From NCBI GenBank assembly GCA_946478665.1, contig CAMLCZ010000008.1, positions 19,211 through 83,210 of the forward strand: a stretch of 64,000 nucleotides of DNA. Direction: 5' to 3'. The DNA is from an uncultured Bartonella sp. (GTDB lineage: Bacteria; Pseudomonadota; Alphaproteobacteria; Rhizobiales; Rhizobiaceae). How positions within the stretch are numbered: position 1 is the first letter of the stretch; each line of letters begins with the position of its first letter. A model generated the notes under the pieces. It saw nothing but the letters and a program-made list of their open reading frames with translations. It was not told where the DNA came from and searched no databases. The translations under genes and the position numbers were made by a program. Of the stretch, positions 46,543 through 56,340 are shown one piece after another.

Positions 46543-47410
46543 GGAAGCTGCTTACAGAGCCGAAGAAGGATCGGCACTAACAGTTGATAAAGAATTTTAT
46601 GACCGTATTGCCCGCGCGGTGGGGCCTGATACACTTATTGATGAAATTGTCATTCCGATACGGGACGCTAAAGCATGGAAAGTTCCAGCTGGCCATGTCT
46701 TCCGCGTTAAAACTTTGGAAGGTCCGCAAGTCGGCGATTTTAATATATGGTCATCCGATGATCCTCGTGAACGTATGTGGGCGGCACGGACACGGCAATT
46801 ACAACGGGCTCATGTCAGCACTTATGACCGTTTATGGTCGAATTTACCGTTTATCCGCCCAATGGTAACCATTATAGAAGACACGCTGGCAAATTATGGG
46901 GTTGATGAAGACGGTGGCAGAATCCATGACCTTCTCGGCACACGATGTGACCCTTACGTAAACAGATTATTGACTGGCAAAGATTTTAACTTTCATTGCC
47001 ATTCAAATTTAACACGCGCGGTATTGCCACTCGGCCTTACTGAATTCGATGTCCACGATGTGCTTAATATCTTCCAATGCACAGGTCTTAACAGCGATGA
47101 CCAGTATTTTATGAAAGACTGCCCAGCAAAACCAGGTGACCATTTGACATTTTTTACAGAAATCAATGTTTTATGTGCATTGTCATGTTGCCCTGGAGGA
47201 GACCTTTCCATTGATCTGTGGGGGCCAGATGCGCGTGATCCACTGGAAACATGTCATCCTATTGGTATTGAAATACACAAAGTAGACAAAGCACTTCTTG
47301 AGGGCTGGAAACAGCCAGAACGTTCGCCCTATGCAGGTTTCCACGGGCTAAAGCTCGATTCGGTTGATTGGAAAACACGCAAAAAACAGTTATCGGGTTG
47401 TGGTTGTTGA
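46532..47410 (+). CDS. DUF1989 (urea carboxylase-associated) family protein
   Basis: A 292-aa protein. The DUF1989 core is clear: KVPAGHVFRVKTLEGPQVGDFNIWSSDDPRERM near residues 50-80, the GTRCDPYVN and NFHCHSNLTRAV Cys/His segments, and the late CALSCCPGGDLSI. These conserved cysteines and histidines probably bind zinc. Known relatives include the carboxyguanidine deiminase subunits CgdA/CgdB and proteins near urea carboxylases, but no carboxylase or partner subunit is present. GGAGGT lies at ideal spacing before ATG 46532. It likely acts on the compound imported by the adjacent transporter; the actual reaction is unknown. Confidence 0.85.
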   Translation: MAYREAAYRAEEGSALTVDKEFYDRIARAVGPDTLIDEIVIPIRDAKAWKVPAGHVFRVKTLEGPQVGDFNIWSSDDPRERMWAARTRQLQRAHVSTYDRLWSNLPFIRPMVTIIEDTLANYGVDEDGGRIHDLLGTRCDPYVNRLLTGKDFNFHCHSNLTRAVLPLGLTEFDVHDVLNIFQCTGLNSDDQYFMKDCPAKPGDHLTFFTEINVLCALSCCPGGDLSIDLWGPDARDPLETCHPIGIEIHKVDKALLEGWKQPERSPYAGFHGLKLDSVDWKTRKKQLSGCGC

Positions 47411-47478
47411 ATTTGCAATAATTCGACGACTTTATCACTAAAGTAAAATTCAAAGATTGAGCTGGAAAGACACTCGGC

Positions 47479-48180
47479 TCAATCTTTAATGTGGCTCCAC
47501 ATGGCGTTTTCGCCAATTTTTGTAAGCAAAGCGTCATGGGCTGCTTTATCTTCTTCACTTAATCGGTTTGGCAATGGTTGAGGACGCGCTTTCAGAACAA
47601 TTTTGCCCTGATCCTCATTTTCATTGGATTTTCTATCGGTATTTGCGCCACCAAATCCCAATGCACCCTGTTTGCCGCCAATAAGCTCAATATAAACATC
47701 TGCCAGAATTTCAGAGTCGAGCAACGCACCGTGAAGAGTACGGCGTGAATTATCTATGCCGAAACGTTTACACAAAGCATCCAAAGAATTTGGCCCCATG
47801 GGAAATTTTCTTCGTGCCATGGCCAATGTGTCGATGATACGATCAACACTAATCAATGGTTTGTTTATTCTACCAAGTTCTGCATTGAGAAAGCCAAGGT
47901 CAAAACTGGCATTGTGGGCGATAAGCGTTGCGCCCTCGATGAAATTTAGAAAGTCATCGGCAACTTCTTCAAATTTTGGCTCATCTTTCAGCCGTTCATT
48001 GGTCAATCCGTGAACTGCTACAACCTCATCTGGAATAATGACACCCTGAGGATTCAAATATACATGGAATGTTTTTCCCGTGAGATAACGGTCGATCATT
48101 TCAACACAACCGATTTCAACAACGCGGTCGGTTTCTTTATGAAGTCCCGTTGTTTCCGTATCAAAGATTATCTCACGCAT
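47479..48180 (-). CDS. dnaQ: DNA polymerase III epsilon subunit (3'-5' exonuclease)
   Basis: Proofreading subunit of the replicative polymerase. DEDDh motifs are present: FDTETTGL (residues 6-13), HNASFDLGFLN and the late HGALLDSEILADVY. The polar C-terminal tail (KARPQPLPNRLSEEDKAAHD) is the usual polymerase-interaction part. Length is 233 aa. It lies in the coaE-aroE-maf cluster on the same strand. Confidence 0.95.
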   Translation of the reverse strand: MREIIFDTETTGLHKETDRVVEIGCVEMIDRYLTGKTFHVYLNPQGVIIPDEVVAVHGLTNERLKDEPKFEEVADDFLNFIEGATLIAHNASFDLGFLNAELGRINKPLISVDRIIDTLAMARRKFPMGPNSLDALCKRFGIDNSRRTLHGALLDSEILADVYIELIGGKQGALGFGGANTDRKSNENEDQGKIVLKARPQPLPNRLSEEDKAAHDALLTKIGENAMWSHIKD

Positions 48181-48433
48181 AAAAACAGCTTTCTTTTGTA
48201 TCCTATCGAAAGTTTATAAATGAAGTTCAGACTTGCATAGTGGTTTTATCCACTTTCGCGTTATTTTGTCACAATAAACCTAACTGGCACGCAATCTGAA
48301 ATTCTATTTCAGAAATTTTCTGTTATAGGCCGTTTTTATGCACAATCTGGGAAAATAGGCTGTCCCTCGCATCAATTCCGCCAAGGAAAACTACCTTTTT
48401 AACAAGACTGAGCAGGGTTGGTATGCCCCATTA

Positions 48434-49024
48434 TCAGCGCCCACCAATTAAATGGCTAACAATCTTATCAACTTCGTTTTCAGCGTATTCCAAGCCCTTA
48501 CTGGTATCGATGATAAAATCGGCTCTCATACGTTTTTCGCTATCTGGTATTTGACGGGCTAGCACTGCCTGAAATTTTTCTTCTGTCCAGCCGTCGCGCT
48601 GCAACACTCGTTGACGTTGTATCTCCAAAGGTGCTGAAACAACGGCAATTTTATTAACCCGTTCCAGCCCACCCGTTTCAAACAATAAAGGTATATCAAG
48701 CACAACAAGCTTGTCGCCATTTTCACGGTGTGTTGCAACAAAGGCATTTTCTTTTTCACGCACCAGTGGATGAATAATCTTTTCCAATGAAACAAGCTTT
48801 GCAGGCTCTTGCACAATTTGCCGTGAAATCTTAGCCCGATCTATGTGATTATCAGTCAAGCAATCTTCAAAAATTGCTGTAATGCGTTTTATAACACTTT
48901 CGTCCTGATAGAGCTGATGCACCGTTTCATCGGCATCATAAACAGGAATACCCTTCTGTTTGAAGAATTTTGCTGTCGTGGATTTTCCCATGCCGATTGA
49001 GCCGGTAAGCCCTAGAACAATCAT
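48434..49024 (-). CDS. coaE: Dephospho-CoA kinase
   Basis: Last step of coenzyme A synthesis. The P-loop [13 protein letters not shown] is at residues 5-17, followed by [12 protein letters not shown] and [10 protein letters not shown], which bind dephospho-CoA and metal. Length is 196 aa. Its start overlaps the aroE stop by 4 bp (ATGA), so translation is coupled. Confidence 0.96.
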   Translation of the reverse strand: MIVLGLTGSIGMGKSTTAKFFKQKGIPVYDADETVHQLYQDESVIKRITAIFEDCLTDNHIDRAKISRQIVQEPAKLVSLEKIIHPLVREKENAFVATHRENGDKLVVLDIPLLFETGGLERVNKIAVVSAPLEIQRQRVLQRDGWTEEKFQAVLARQIPDSEKRMRADFIIDTSKGLEYAENEVDKIVSHLIGGR

Positions 49025-49884
49025 TTTTCACCCATACTACGCAATATTTCTGATCTTAATTGTTCATCGACTTCTGGTCTAACACCAAACCAACGTTCAA
49101 ATCCGGGTACCGCCTGATGTAACAACATACCAATACCATCAACCGTTTTGAGTCCAAGCTTTTGTGCTTGTGCTAAAATAGGCGTAATAAGTGGCGTATA
49201 AACAATATCTGTAACAAGGGCTGTAGGCTTGGCGGAATCGAGATTGATAAAGGTTTCATTTCTGGGTGTATTAAATCTGTTTTCCATTCCAAGAGATGTT
49301 GTATTGACGATAAAATCGACCTCGCGCACCAAACTATCCAATTTATCCCATAAATGAGCTTGAACAGGTTTACCAAAATGCTCGGCAAGTTCATCAGCAC
49401 GGGCTTTTGTACGGTTAACCAGATAAATACGGTCAAAACCACGTTGTTTCAAAGTATAGATAACAGCGCGTGATGCTCCACCTGCACCGATTACCAAAGC
49501 GGTACCGCCTGCCCAACCCGGTGCAAAGTCATCAAGATTAGCGGCAAATCCATAACCATCCGTGTTGGTTGCGCAAAGATGCCCGTTTTCAAACCACAAT
49601 GTATTGGCCGCACCAATGGTTGTTGCAATGGCATCCTTTTTTTCCGCTAGGCGAAAAGCTTCACTTTTATGCGGTATCGTAACATTACCTCCACAAAAGC
49701 CCTGATTTTGCAGTGTATTGATAAAGTTGGAAAACTCTTCTGGCGCTACTTCTATCGGATCATACTGACCAGATATATTGTATTTTTTCAGCCAGAAACG
49801 ATGGATTTGCGGCGAACGTGAATGGAGTACCGGATAGCCCGTTACAAAAGCGTGCGGAGCTTGATGATTTTTTTCATCTACCAT
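49021..49884 (-). CDS. aroE: Shikimate dehydrogenase
   Basis: NADPH-dependent reduction of 3-dehydroshikimate. Shikimate-binding [11 protein letters not shown] and [11 protein letters not shown] are present, and the Rossmann turn is [13 protein letters not shown]. The [10 protein letters not shown] motif after it marks NADP preference. ATG 49884 is chosen over TTG 49896. It overlaps maf (upstream) and coaE (downstream), a compact operon. Confidence 0.95.
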   Translation of the reverse strand: MVDEKNHQAPHAFVTGYPVLHSRSPQIHRFWLKKYNISGQYDPIEVAPEEFSNFINTLQNQGFCGGNVTIPHKSEAFRLAEKKDAIATTIGAANTLWFENGHLCATNTDGYGFAANLDDFAPGWAGGTALVIGAGGASRAVIYTLKQRGFDRIYLVNRTKARADELAEHFGKPVQAHLWDKLDSLVREVDFIVNTTSLGMENRFNTPRNETFINLDSAKPTALVTDIVYTPLITPILAQAQKLGLKTVDGIGMLLHQAVPGFERWFGVRPEVDEQLRSEILRSMGEK

Positions 49885-49885
49885 C

Positions 49886-50482
49886 TTATTTATCAATGAT
49901 TCCCAATATACGAAGATTTTTTAACAATACCAAAAGCGGTAAGCCAATTATTGTAAAATAATCGCCTTCAATTTTTTCAAACAATTGAATACCTTCACCC
50001 TCTATCTGATAGGTACCTACACTTCCCAATATCTTTTCACCAACATTTGCAAGATATTGTTGTATAAATTTGTCTGAAAGCGGATGCATTTTCATGGACG
50101 CTGTGGCAACATCTGCCGCGATCACTTCACCATTTTTTACCAGAACAATTCCGCTATGAAGATAATGTGTTTTGCCTGAAAGCGCGGTAAGCCGGTGGTA
50201 AGCTTCCTCTAAGTTATGTGCTTTGTGAAGGACTTGTCCCTCAAATTCTAGTGTTTGATCACACCCGATAATGACTGACTGAGGAATTCGGCGGGATACA
50301 TCTTTTGCTTTTGCTTCCGCCAATTTCAGTGCCAATTCTTTTGGTGTAATGTCACCAAAAGTAGCATCCAATTGTCTTTCGTCAATTTTAGCACCTTCAA
50401 CACCGAATGTTAAACCGGCATTTTTCAATAATTGCGCGCGAAAAGGGCTCAATGAGGCGAGGACGAGTGTGTCTTTATGCAT
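49886..50482 (-). CDS. maf: Maf family nucleoside triphosphate pyrophosphatase
   Basis: House-cleaning NTP pyrophosphatase of 198 aa, nearer the YceF branch by its N-terminus [21 protein letters not shown]. The catalytic KAKDVSRR segment, [12 protein letters not shown] and the late [31 protein letters not shown] are intact. It lies between the PPDK-regulator gene and aroE on the minus strand. This order is standard to the left of the origin in related genomes. Confidence 0.93.
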   Translation of the reverse strand: MHKDTLVLASLSPFRAQLLKNAGLTFGVEGAKIDERQLDATFGDITPKELALKLAEAKAKDVSRRIPQSVIIGCDQTLEFEGQVLHKAHNLEEAYHRLTALSGKTHYLHSGIVLVKNGEVIAADVATASMKMHPLSDKFIQQYLANVGEKILGSVGTYQIEGEGIQLFEKIEGDYFTIIGLPLLVLLKNLRILGIIDK

Positions 50483-50505
50483 GATTATATCTTTTAAACA
50501 GACTG

Positions 50506-51318
50506 TTACTCTTTTTGAGTACGGGCATATAATTCAAGGATAGCGGTAGCTGTCTCTTCAATTGAACGCCTTGTTACATCTATCACAGGCCAGTTATTAC
50601 GCGCACAAATTCTTCTCGCATAAATAAGTTCTTGGGCAATATTGCCGCGGTCGGTATAGCTTTCCGTCATAAGCCCACCGCCAATTTCGCGGCTTTGTCT
50701 TACCTGACTAATCCGCTCGGCAGATGCTATAAGCCCGACAATAAGAGAATTTTTAGCCTCGAATAATTCTGCTGGCGGTTCGACCGATGGTACAAGTGGA
50801 ACATTGGCTGTTTTTATACCGCGATTAGCAAGGTAGATGCTGGTTGGTGTCTTTGATGTTCTTGAAATGCCGACAAGAATAACATCTGCATCAGATAGTC
50901 CGTCAGTCAATTGCCCGTCATCATGATCCATTGTGTAATTAAGTGCTTCAATCCGTTTGAAATAATCAGCATTTAATTCATGTTGTGCACTGGCGCGCCG
51001 ATTTGCTGAAATCCCTAAATAGGAATGAAAAGCTCGAAACAATGGATCTAGAACCGAAACTGCTGGGACACCAATTGCTTGGCAGGCAGAATCAAGTTCC
51101 TTGGCCATGTGATCATCAACAATGGTATAAAGAACAATACCGGGTTCACGACCAATATGAGTGATAACCTCGCGTAATTGCGCGTCATTACGAATCATCG
51201 GATAGATATGCTCTATCGCCCGCGCTTCTTCATATTGTGATGCAACGGCTCTTGCTGCAGCGATGAGAGTTTCCCCAGTTGCGTCAGAAATCATATATAA
51301 ATGGAAGTCCATTTTCAT
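50506..51318 (-). CDS. Pyruvate, phosphate dikinase regulatory protein (DUF299)
   Basis: Bifunctional kinase/phosphorylase that switches PPDK or PEP synthase by ADP-dependent phosphorylation and Pi-dependent dephosphorylation. Family marks are [14 protein letters not shown] at the N-terminus and the P-loop [18 protein letters not shown] in the middle. ATG 51318 ([12 protein letters not shown]) fits the family; TTG 51360 would add 14 residues. It is the first gene left of the candidate origin and reads away from it. Confidence 0.92.
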   Translation of the reverse strand: MKMDFHLYMISDATGETLIAAARAVASQYEEARAIEHIYPMIRNDAQLREVITHIGREPGIVLYTIVDDHMAKELDSACQAIGVPAVSVLDPLFRAFHSYLGISANRRASAQHELNADYFKRIEALNYTMDHDDGQLTDGLSDADVILVGISRTSKTPTSIYLANRGIKTANVPLVPSVEPPAELFEAKNSLIVGLIASAERISQVRQSREIGGGLMTESYTDRGNIAQELIYARRICARNNWPVIDVTRRSIEETATAILELYARTQKE

Positions 51319-51412
51319 TTTTTTCACATGATTCACAGGTGGTTGTTGATAATAGTGCAAAGTATGTGTGCGTTTCCCACAATCTTAAAAATCAGAGGAT
51401 AACTCATGAATG

Positions 51413-51421
51413 TTATACACA
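51413..51421 (+). promoter_or_regulatory. DnaA box
   Basis: TTATACACA is an exact match to the consensus TTATNCACA. Confidence 0.75.
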
Positions 51422-51639
51422 ACCTTGGAGCCTGTGGGAAAGTTAAAAGTTAATTTTTTAATTACGGGGATAACTTCCATTGTGAGGCAAATTTTTTAAG
51501 AGATTAGCGGTAAAAATCTCATTCATTAAATAAATTGTTTTTATAAGATTATTTTCCATTTTTGATAATTTGCCAGCCTTTGAATCATGAATTTTAAAAA
51601 TTATAAAAAAAATCCATGACTTTTGTGGAAAAAACTTGG

Positions 51640-51655
51640 TTAATAAATAATTAAC
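51640..51655. promoter_or_regulatory. CtrA-binding box
   Basis: TTAATAAATAATTAAC is a full TTAA-N7-TTAAC match. In Caulobacter CtrA bound at such sites silences the origin, and GANTC sites nearby are targets of CcrM. Confidence 0.7.
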
Positions 51656-51740
51656 AGTAAACACAGACTCTAAGAATCAGAATCCCTTTTTAAAAGTATT
51701 TCTTTCTTTAAAAGGCCTGTTGGAAAAGTGAGTGCATATA

Positions 51741-52766
51741 ATGACAAAAAAGGTCCTCGATGTTTTACAAGGAAAAAGAGTTTCATCACCACCCATCTGG
51801 TTGATGCGACAAGCAGGACGTTTTTTGCCTGAATATCGAAAAGTTCGTGAACAAGCAGGAAGCTTTCTTAATCTGTGTTATAATCCTGAATTGGCATTTG
51901 AAGTGACAATGCAGCCTATTAGACGATTTGGTTTTGACGCTGCTATTCTGTTTTCTGATATTTTAGTCGTACCCCATGCATTGGGTCGAAATCTTCGTTT
52001 TGAAGAAGGTGAAGGTCCGATACTCGATCCTTTATCCTTAGATGACATTGCACGATTAAACGTTGAAAAGGCTCAGGATAGATTATCGGCTAGTTTTGAG
52101 ACATTGCGATTGTTGAAAAAGGGTTTACCTGAAGATACAACCCTTATTGGCTTTTGTGGTGCACCATGGACTGTGGCAACCTATATGATAGCCGGTCGTG
52201 GTACATCGGATCAGGCACCTGCCCGTTTGTTTGGATTTCGTCATCGCCAAGAAATGAAGATGTTATTGGACAATCTTGCAGATGTTTCAGCAGATTATCT
52301 CATACATCAGATTGAAGCCGGCGCAGATGTTGTGCAGATTTTTGATTCTTGGGCGGGTATTCTGGATGAGGCAAGCTTTGAAGCTTATGCCGTAGAACCC
52401 GTTAAACGTATGGTTAGTCGAATAAGGTCAGTTTACGCAGATGTTCCTATTATCGGTTTTCCAAAAGGAGCTGGTGCGCTTTATAAGGATTATGCTGAAA
52501 AAACTGGTGTAACAGCTGTTGGCCTTGATTGGTCAGTGCCAATTTCATTGGCTAAAGAGTTGCAGAAAAAAGCACCTGTTCAGGGAAATCTTGATCCATT
52601 AAGACTCGTTGCCGGTGGTGAAGCTTTGAATGATGGCGTTAAGGCTATTTTGAAACATTTAGCCAATGAACCGCTGATATTTAATCTTGGTCATGGTATT
52701 CCACAACAAACACCAATAGAAAATGTGGAAAAGCTGGTGAAACAAGTCAGGAGTTTTAATCGATGA
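51741..52766 (+). CDS. hemE: Uroporphyrinogen decarboxylase
   Basis: Converts uroporphyrinogen III to coproporphyrinogen III in haem synthesis. The signature [21 protein letters not shown] is near residues 17-37, and [18 protein letters not shown] and the late [11 protein letters not shown] are conserved. ATG 51741 is used; GTG 51732 is possible. Length is 341 aa. It is the first gene right of the candidate origin and overlaps hemJ by 4 bp. Confidence 0.96.
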   Translation: MTKKVLDVLQGKRVSSPPIWLMRQAGRFLPEYRKVREQAGSFLNLCYNPELAFEVTMQPIRRFGFDAAILFSDILVVPHALGRNLRFEEGEGPILDPLSLDDIARLNVEKAQDRLSASFETLRLLKKGLPEDTTLIGFCGAPWTVATYMIAGRGTSDQAPARLFGFRHRQEMKMLLDNLADVSADYLIHQIEAGADVVQIFDSWAGILDEASFEAYAVEPVKRMVSRIRSVYADVPIIGFPKGAGALYKDYAEKTGVTAVGLDWSVPISLAKELQKKAPVQGNLDPLRLVAGGEALNDGVKAILKHLANEPLIFNLGHGIPQQTPIENVEKLVKQVRSFNR

Positions 52767-53308
52767 AATCGTCTCATAAGCCTATGACGACAGGTACAAT
52801 ATGGTTGCGTGCTGTTGTTTCAATATTGATAGTTGTTATAGTTTTGTGGGGGTTGTTTCACGTGAATCCAGACGATTATCCTAGTGCTGTTTTATGGATA
52901 AAAGCGGTTCATGTTATAGCCGTTATAAGCTGGATGGCGGGAATGTTATACCTGCCACGATTATTTGTTTATCATTGTCGTGCAGAGATCGGCAGTCAAC
53001 AATCAGAAACGTTCAAGATTATGGAACGTCGCTTATTACGGGCAATTATCAATCCTGCAATGATTGTTTCATGGATAACTGGTTTATGGATGGCTTGGGA
53101 AGTTTATCGGTTTCATGGTGGTTGGTTACATTTCAAACTGACAGCCGTGGTTTTATTATCTGGTTTTCACGGTGTATTATCGCGCGGTGTCCGCCATTTT
53201 GCTGAAGATAGAAATAATTTTTCAGAAAAAACATGGCGTATTTTGAACGAAGTGCCAACCGTTTTGATGATAATCGCCGTTATTGCTGTGATTGTGAAAC
53301 CGTTTTAA
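52763..53308 (+). CDS. hemJ: Protoporphyrinogen oxidase HemJ
   Basis: Membrane enzyme of about four helices (181 aa) that oxidises protoporphyrinogen IX. The conserved histidine segment [27 protein letters not shown] is near residues 45-71, and [16 protein letters not shown] is also typical. It follows hemE with an ATGA overlap. A parS site is written within its codons at 52854-52869. Confidence 0.93.
   Translation: MKSSHKPMTTGTIWLRAVVSILIVVIVLWGLFHVNPDDYPSAVLWIKAVHVIAVISWMAGMLYLPRLFVYHCRAEIGSQQSETFKIMERRLLRAIINPAMIVSWITGLWMAWEVYRFHGGWLHFKLTAVVLLSGFHGVLSRGVRHFAEDRNNFSEKTWRILNEVPTVLMIIAVIAVIVKPF
52854..52869. promoter_or_regulatory. parS site inside hemJ (14/16)
   Basis: TGTTTCACGTGAATCC differs from TGTTTCACGTGAAACA at two positions in the right arm. 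Confidence 0.6.
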
Positions 53309-53441
53309 TGAAAACAACTTGATTTATCAAAAATTGAGGGATAACAGATAAGAAAATTTCTTTTTCTATTTTCCATGCTTTCCAAAAATTGGAACAATTA
53401 ATTGGAAAATGGCTCTCCATCTACAATAAGAGCAGATATTT

Positions 53442-54716
53442 ATGCAAGAAATGCAACAGATGAAATTACAAGAGCTTAAGAGCAAAACACCCGTTGAACT
53501 TGTCGCTTTTGCGGAATCATTGGAAGTTGAAAACGCTTCCTTGATGCGTAAGCAAGAACTGATGTTTGCTATCCTTAAAAAATTGGCCCTTCAAGATGTT
53601 GAAATTATCGGTGAAGGTGTCGTAGAAGTTCTTCTCGATGGATTTGGATTTTTACGTTCGGCAGATGCAAATTATCTTCCAGGTCCGGACGACATCTATT
53701 TATCACCGTCTCAAATTCGTCGTTTTTCACTTAAAACGGGTGATACTGTCGAAGGTCCTATTCGTAGTCCTAAAGAAGGCGAACGATATTTCGCTCTACT
53801 GAAAATCAATACCATCAATTTTGAAGATCCAGAAAAGATCCGTCATAAGATCCATTTTGATAATTTAACACCTCTTTATCCAAATGAACGTTTAAGAATG
53901 GAACTGGAAGACCCGACAGGTAAAGATATGTCGGCACGTGTGATTGATCTGGTTTCTCCTTTGGGTAAGGGACAACGTGGCTTGATTGTTGCACCACCAA
54001 GAACCGGTAAAACAGTTCTATTACAAAACATCGCCCATTCGATTACAGCCAATCATCCAGAATGTTTTTTAATTGTTTTATTGATTGATGAACGTCCGGA
54101 AGAAGTGACGGATATGCAGCGTTCCGTGAAGGGCGAAGTTGTATCTTCAACATTCGATGAACCAGCTTCCCGTCACGTACAGGTTGCAGAAATGGTTATC
54201 GAAAAGGCTAAGCGCCTCGTTGAGCATGGCCGCGATGTCGTTATTCTTCTGGATTCGATCACCCGTCTTGGCCGTGCCTATAATACGGTTGTGCCATCAT
54301 CTGGTAAGGTTTTAACCGGCGGTGTTGATGCAAATGCGTTACAGCGTCCAAAGAGATTTTTTGGTGCTGCCCGTAATATTGAAGAAGGCGGATCACTAAC
54401 CATTATTGCTACAGCATTGATTGATACTGGTAGTCGTATGGATGAAGTGATTTTCGAGGAATTCAAAGGTACAGGTAACTCGGAAATCGTACTTGATCGC
54501 AAAGTTGCAGATAAGCGTATATTCCCTGCAATGGATATTTTGAAATCCGGTACACGTAAGGAAGACCTGTTAGTATCGCGCCAAGATCTGCAGAAAATAT
54601 TTGTTTTACGTAGAATTCTTGCTCCTATGGGAACAACGGATGCTATCGAATTTTTGATCGATAAATTGAAACAGACCAAAACCAATGGTGAATTTTTCGA
54701 TTCAATGAATACTTGA
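53442..54716 (+). CDS. rho: Transcription termination factor Rho
   Basis: Hexameric RNA helicase that ends transcription. The 424-aa protein has the N-terminal helical Rho_N domain ([21 protein letters not shown]), the RNA-binding cold-shock-like domain ([29 protein letters not shown]), Walker [11 protein letters not shown], Walker [18 protein letters not shown] and the Q/R loops. Start ATG 53442; ATG 53460 is an alternative. It ends in a hairpin terminator. Confidence 0.97.
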   Translation: MQEMQQMKLQELKSKTPVELVAFAESLEVENASLMRKQELMFAILKKLALQDVEIIGEGVVEVLLDGFGFLRSADANYLPGPDDIYLSPSQIRRFSLKTGDTVEGPIRSPKEGERYFALLKINTINFEDPEKIRHKIHFDNLTPLYPNERLRMELEDPTGKDMSARVIDLVSPLGKGQRGLIVAPPRTGKTVLLQNIAHSITANHPECFLIVLLIDERPEEVTDMQRSVKGEVVSSTFDEPASRHVQVAEMVIEKAKRLVEHGRDVVILLDSITRLGRAYNTVVPSSGKVLTGGVDANALQRPKRFFGAARNIEEGGSLTIIATALIDTGSRMDEVIFEEFKGTGNSEIVLDRKVADKRIFPAMDILKSGTRKEDLLVSRQDLQKIFVLRRILAPMGTTDAIEFLIDKLKQTKTNGEFFDSMNT

Positions 54717-54741
54717 TATAATTATATCGGTTTGCATGATT

Positions 54742-54780
54742 AAATCCGTCCGGTTAAAAAAATCGGGCGGATTTTCTTTT
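54742..54780 (+). terminator. Intrinsic terminator after rho
   Basis: AAATCCGTCCG and CGGGCGGATTT form an 11-bp stem with one wobble pair, followed by a T-rich run. Confidence 0.85.
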
Positions 54781-54848
54781 ATATTGGAAAAAGTGGTTCG
54801 GCTGCTTAATTCGTAGAGTTACGCGATGGTGCATGGAAGGAGATAGAA

Positions 54849-56159
54849 TTGGATACGATATTTGCCCTTTCTAGTGGGAAACTTCCTAGTGGTGTCGCGG
54901 TGATACGCGTATCCGGTAATGAAGTTCAGAATATTATTACCAGCATTCGTGGCAAAGTGCCCCCTGCCCGTATGATGGCGTATGGACCACTCTACTCTCT
55001 CGAACATGAATTTCTGGATTCTGCGTTAACAGTATTTTTTCCGGCACCAAACAGTTTCACCGGTGAAGATTGTGTAGAATTTCATCTTCATGGCGGTAAG
55101 GCAGTTGTTGCGCGTTTCTTGGATGAGTTATCAAAATTTGAAAATTGTCGAATTGCTGAAGCTGGGGAATTTTCCAAACGTGCATTTGCGAACGGTAAAT
55201 TGGATTTAACAGAGGCGGAAGGTCTCGCTGACCTCATTGATGCGGAAACAGAAAGTCAACGTCGACTGGCTGTTATGGGGGCTAGTGGTGCGCTAGCAGA
55301 ACTTTATCGAGAATGGCGCCAAGAATTGCTTCAAGCAAGAGCGATGATTGAGGCGGAACTAGACTTTGTTGAAGAGCAGGATATTCCCGATTCTGTCTCT
55401 GATCGAATATGGGATAAATTAAAGCTGTTAAATTCAGCTATAAAGAAACACCTGGCCGATGGATATCGTGCGCAGGCGATGCGTGATGGCATTAAAATTG
55501 TTATCGCCGGTGCACCAAATTCTGGAAAGTCTAGTATAATCAATAGGTTAGCAGGAAGGGACGTCGCGATTGTTACCGATGAAGAAGGAACAACCCGTGA
55601 TGCCTTGGAAATTCGATTGATATTGGCTGGCTTACCGGTGTTGGTTACGGATACTGCGGGTATTCGTGAGACGGCTAACAAAGTGGAAAAGATTGGCATT
55701 GATACCGCATTGAGGAGGCTACAAGAAGCTGATCTTATTCTCCATATTGAGGATATGAGTTCACCAGTGGAAATAACGCTGCCGGCGGATAATAAGGCAG
55801 AGATATGGCGTCTTGGAAATAAAGTTGATCTCGTTAGCGGTGATAGTCGTAAATGGCCAATCCAGTTTTCAGCAGAAACTGGAGAAGGATTTGAAGAGTT
55901 TCTGAACAAGCTCATTGATTTCTGTAATAGTTTTTCAGAATCACTTGGTGATTTGGTACCAGCGAGAAAGCGCCAGTTTGATCTTATAGAAGAAACTATC
56001 AGCGAAATAGATTCGGCGTTGATATTAAAAGATCTTGATTTAACACTTAGAGCTGAACATTTGCGTAGAGCAAGCGATATGTTGGGTCGTATTACCGGTG
56101 ACATTGATGTTGAAGATATTCTTGATGTCATCTTTTCGCAATTTTGCGTTGGCAAATAA
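54849..56159 (+). CDS. mnmE: tRNA modification GTPase MnmE
   Basis: With MnmG adds the carboxymethylaminomethyl group to wobble U34 in tRNAs. The N-terminal folate-binding domain begins DTIFALSSGKLPSGVAVIRVSG. The GTPase domain has G1 GAPNSGKSS, G3 DTAGIRE and G4 NKVD, and the C-terminus ends in the catalytic motif CVGK. Start is TTG 54849 with AAGGAG at good spacing. Length is 436 aa. Confidence 0.95.
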   Translation: MDTIFALSSGKLPSGVAVIRVSGNEVQNIITSIRGKVPPARMMAYGPLYSLEHEFLDSALTVFFPAPNSFTGEDCVEFHLHGGKAVVARFLDELSKFENCRIAEAGEFSKRAFANGKLDLTEAEGLADLIDAETESQRRLAVMGASGALAELYREWRQELLQARAMIEAELDFVEEQDIPDSVSDRIWDKLKLLNSAIKKHLADGYRAQAMRDGIKIVIAGAPNSGKSSIINRLAGRDVAIVTDEEGTTRDALEIRLILAGLPVLVTDTAGIRETANKVEKIGIDTALRRLQEADLILHIEDMSSPVEITLPADNKAEIWRLGNKVDLVSGDSRKWPIQFSAETGEGFEEFLNKLIDFCNSFSESLGDLVPARKRQFDLIEETISEIDSALILKDLDLTLRAEHLRRASDMLGRITGDIDVEDILDVIFSQFCVGK

Positions 56160-56160
56160 A

Positions 56161-56176
56161 TGATTCACGTGAAACA
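56161..56176. promoter_or_regulatory. parS site (15/16), mnmE-mnmG gap
   Basis: TGATTCACGTGAAACA differs from consensus only at the third base. It lies immediately after the mnmE stop. Confidence 0.8.
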
Positions 56177-56207
56177 TTTCTCTTTTTCAGTGAATTGACT
56201 TGAATAA

Positions 56208-56223
56208 TGATTCACGTGAAACA
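56208..56223. promoter_or_regulatory. parS site (15/16), mnmE-mnmG gap
   Basis: This is a second copy of TGATTCACGTGAAACA, identical to the site 47 bp upstream. Confidence 0.8.
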
Positions 56224-56297
56224 ATCAGTGTGTTAAAGACCAACGATATTGCTTATTAAAGCGAACTTGATTCCTGTAATAAATGGTAATTGGTCGA

Positions 56298-56313
56298 TGT
56301 TTCACGTGAAACG
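56298..56313. promoter_or_regulatory. parS site (15/16) at the mnmG 5' end
   Basis: TGTTTCACGTGAAACG differs from consensus only at the last base. It lies just upstream of, or within, the mnmG start region depending on the start codon. Confidence 0.82.
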
Positions 56314-56340
56314 GGTACAGAAGTGACGGCTGGAATAAAA

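Larger units (their letters stand above)
51319..51740. other. Candidate chromosomal replication origin (oriC)
   Basis: Gene orientation flips here: five genes to the left run leftwards and eight to the right run rightwards. The sequence is strongly A+T-rich. It holds a perfect DnaA box, TTATACACA, at 51413-51421, and near boxes at 51373-51381 (TTTCCCACA), 51433-51441 (same, minus strand) and 51624-51632 (TTTTCCACA, minus strand). It also has a CtrA box and four GANTC methylation sites (51582, 51666, 51674, 51680). In Caulobacter, Rickettsia and Sinorhizobium the origin is likewise next to hemE. Boundaries are approximate. Confidence 0.82.

Noticed and set aside
48246..48254. DnaA box TTATCCACT, one mismatch, upstream of dnaQ
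   Set aside because: It stands alone, without the cluster, CtrA box or strand switch seen at 51.4 kb.
55331..56155. 274-codon open frame on the strand opposite mnmE
   Set aside because: Serine/isoleucine-rich mirror of a well-supported gene, with no ribosome-binding site or family motif. Several other long antisense frames (for example 1543-2109 and 3890-4318) were left out for the same reason.
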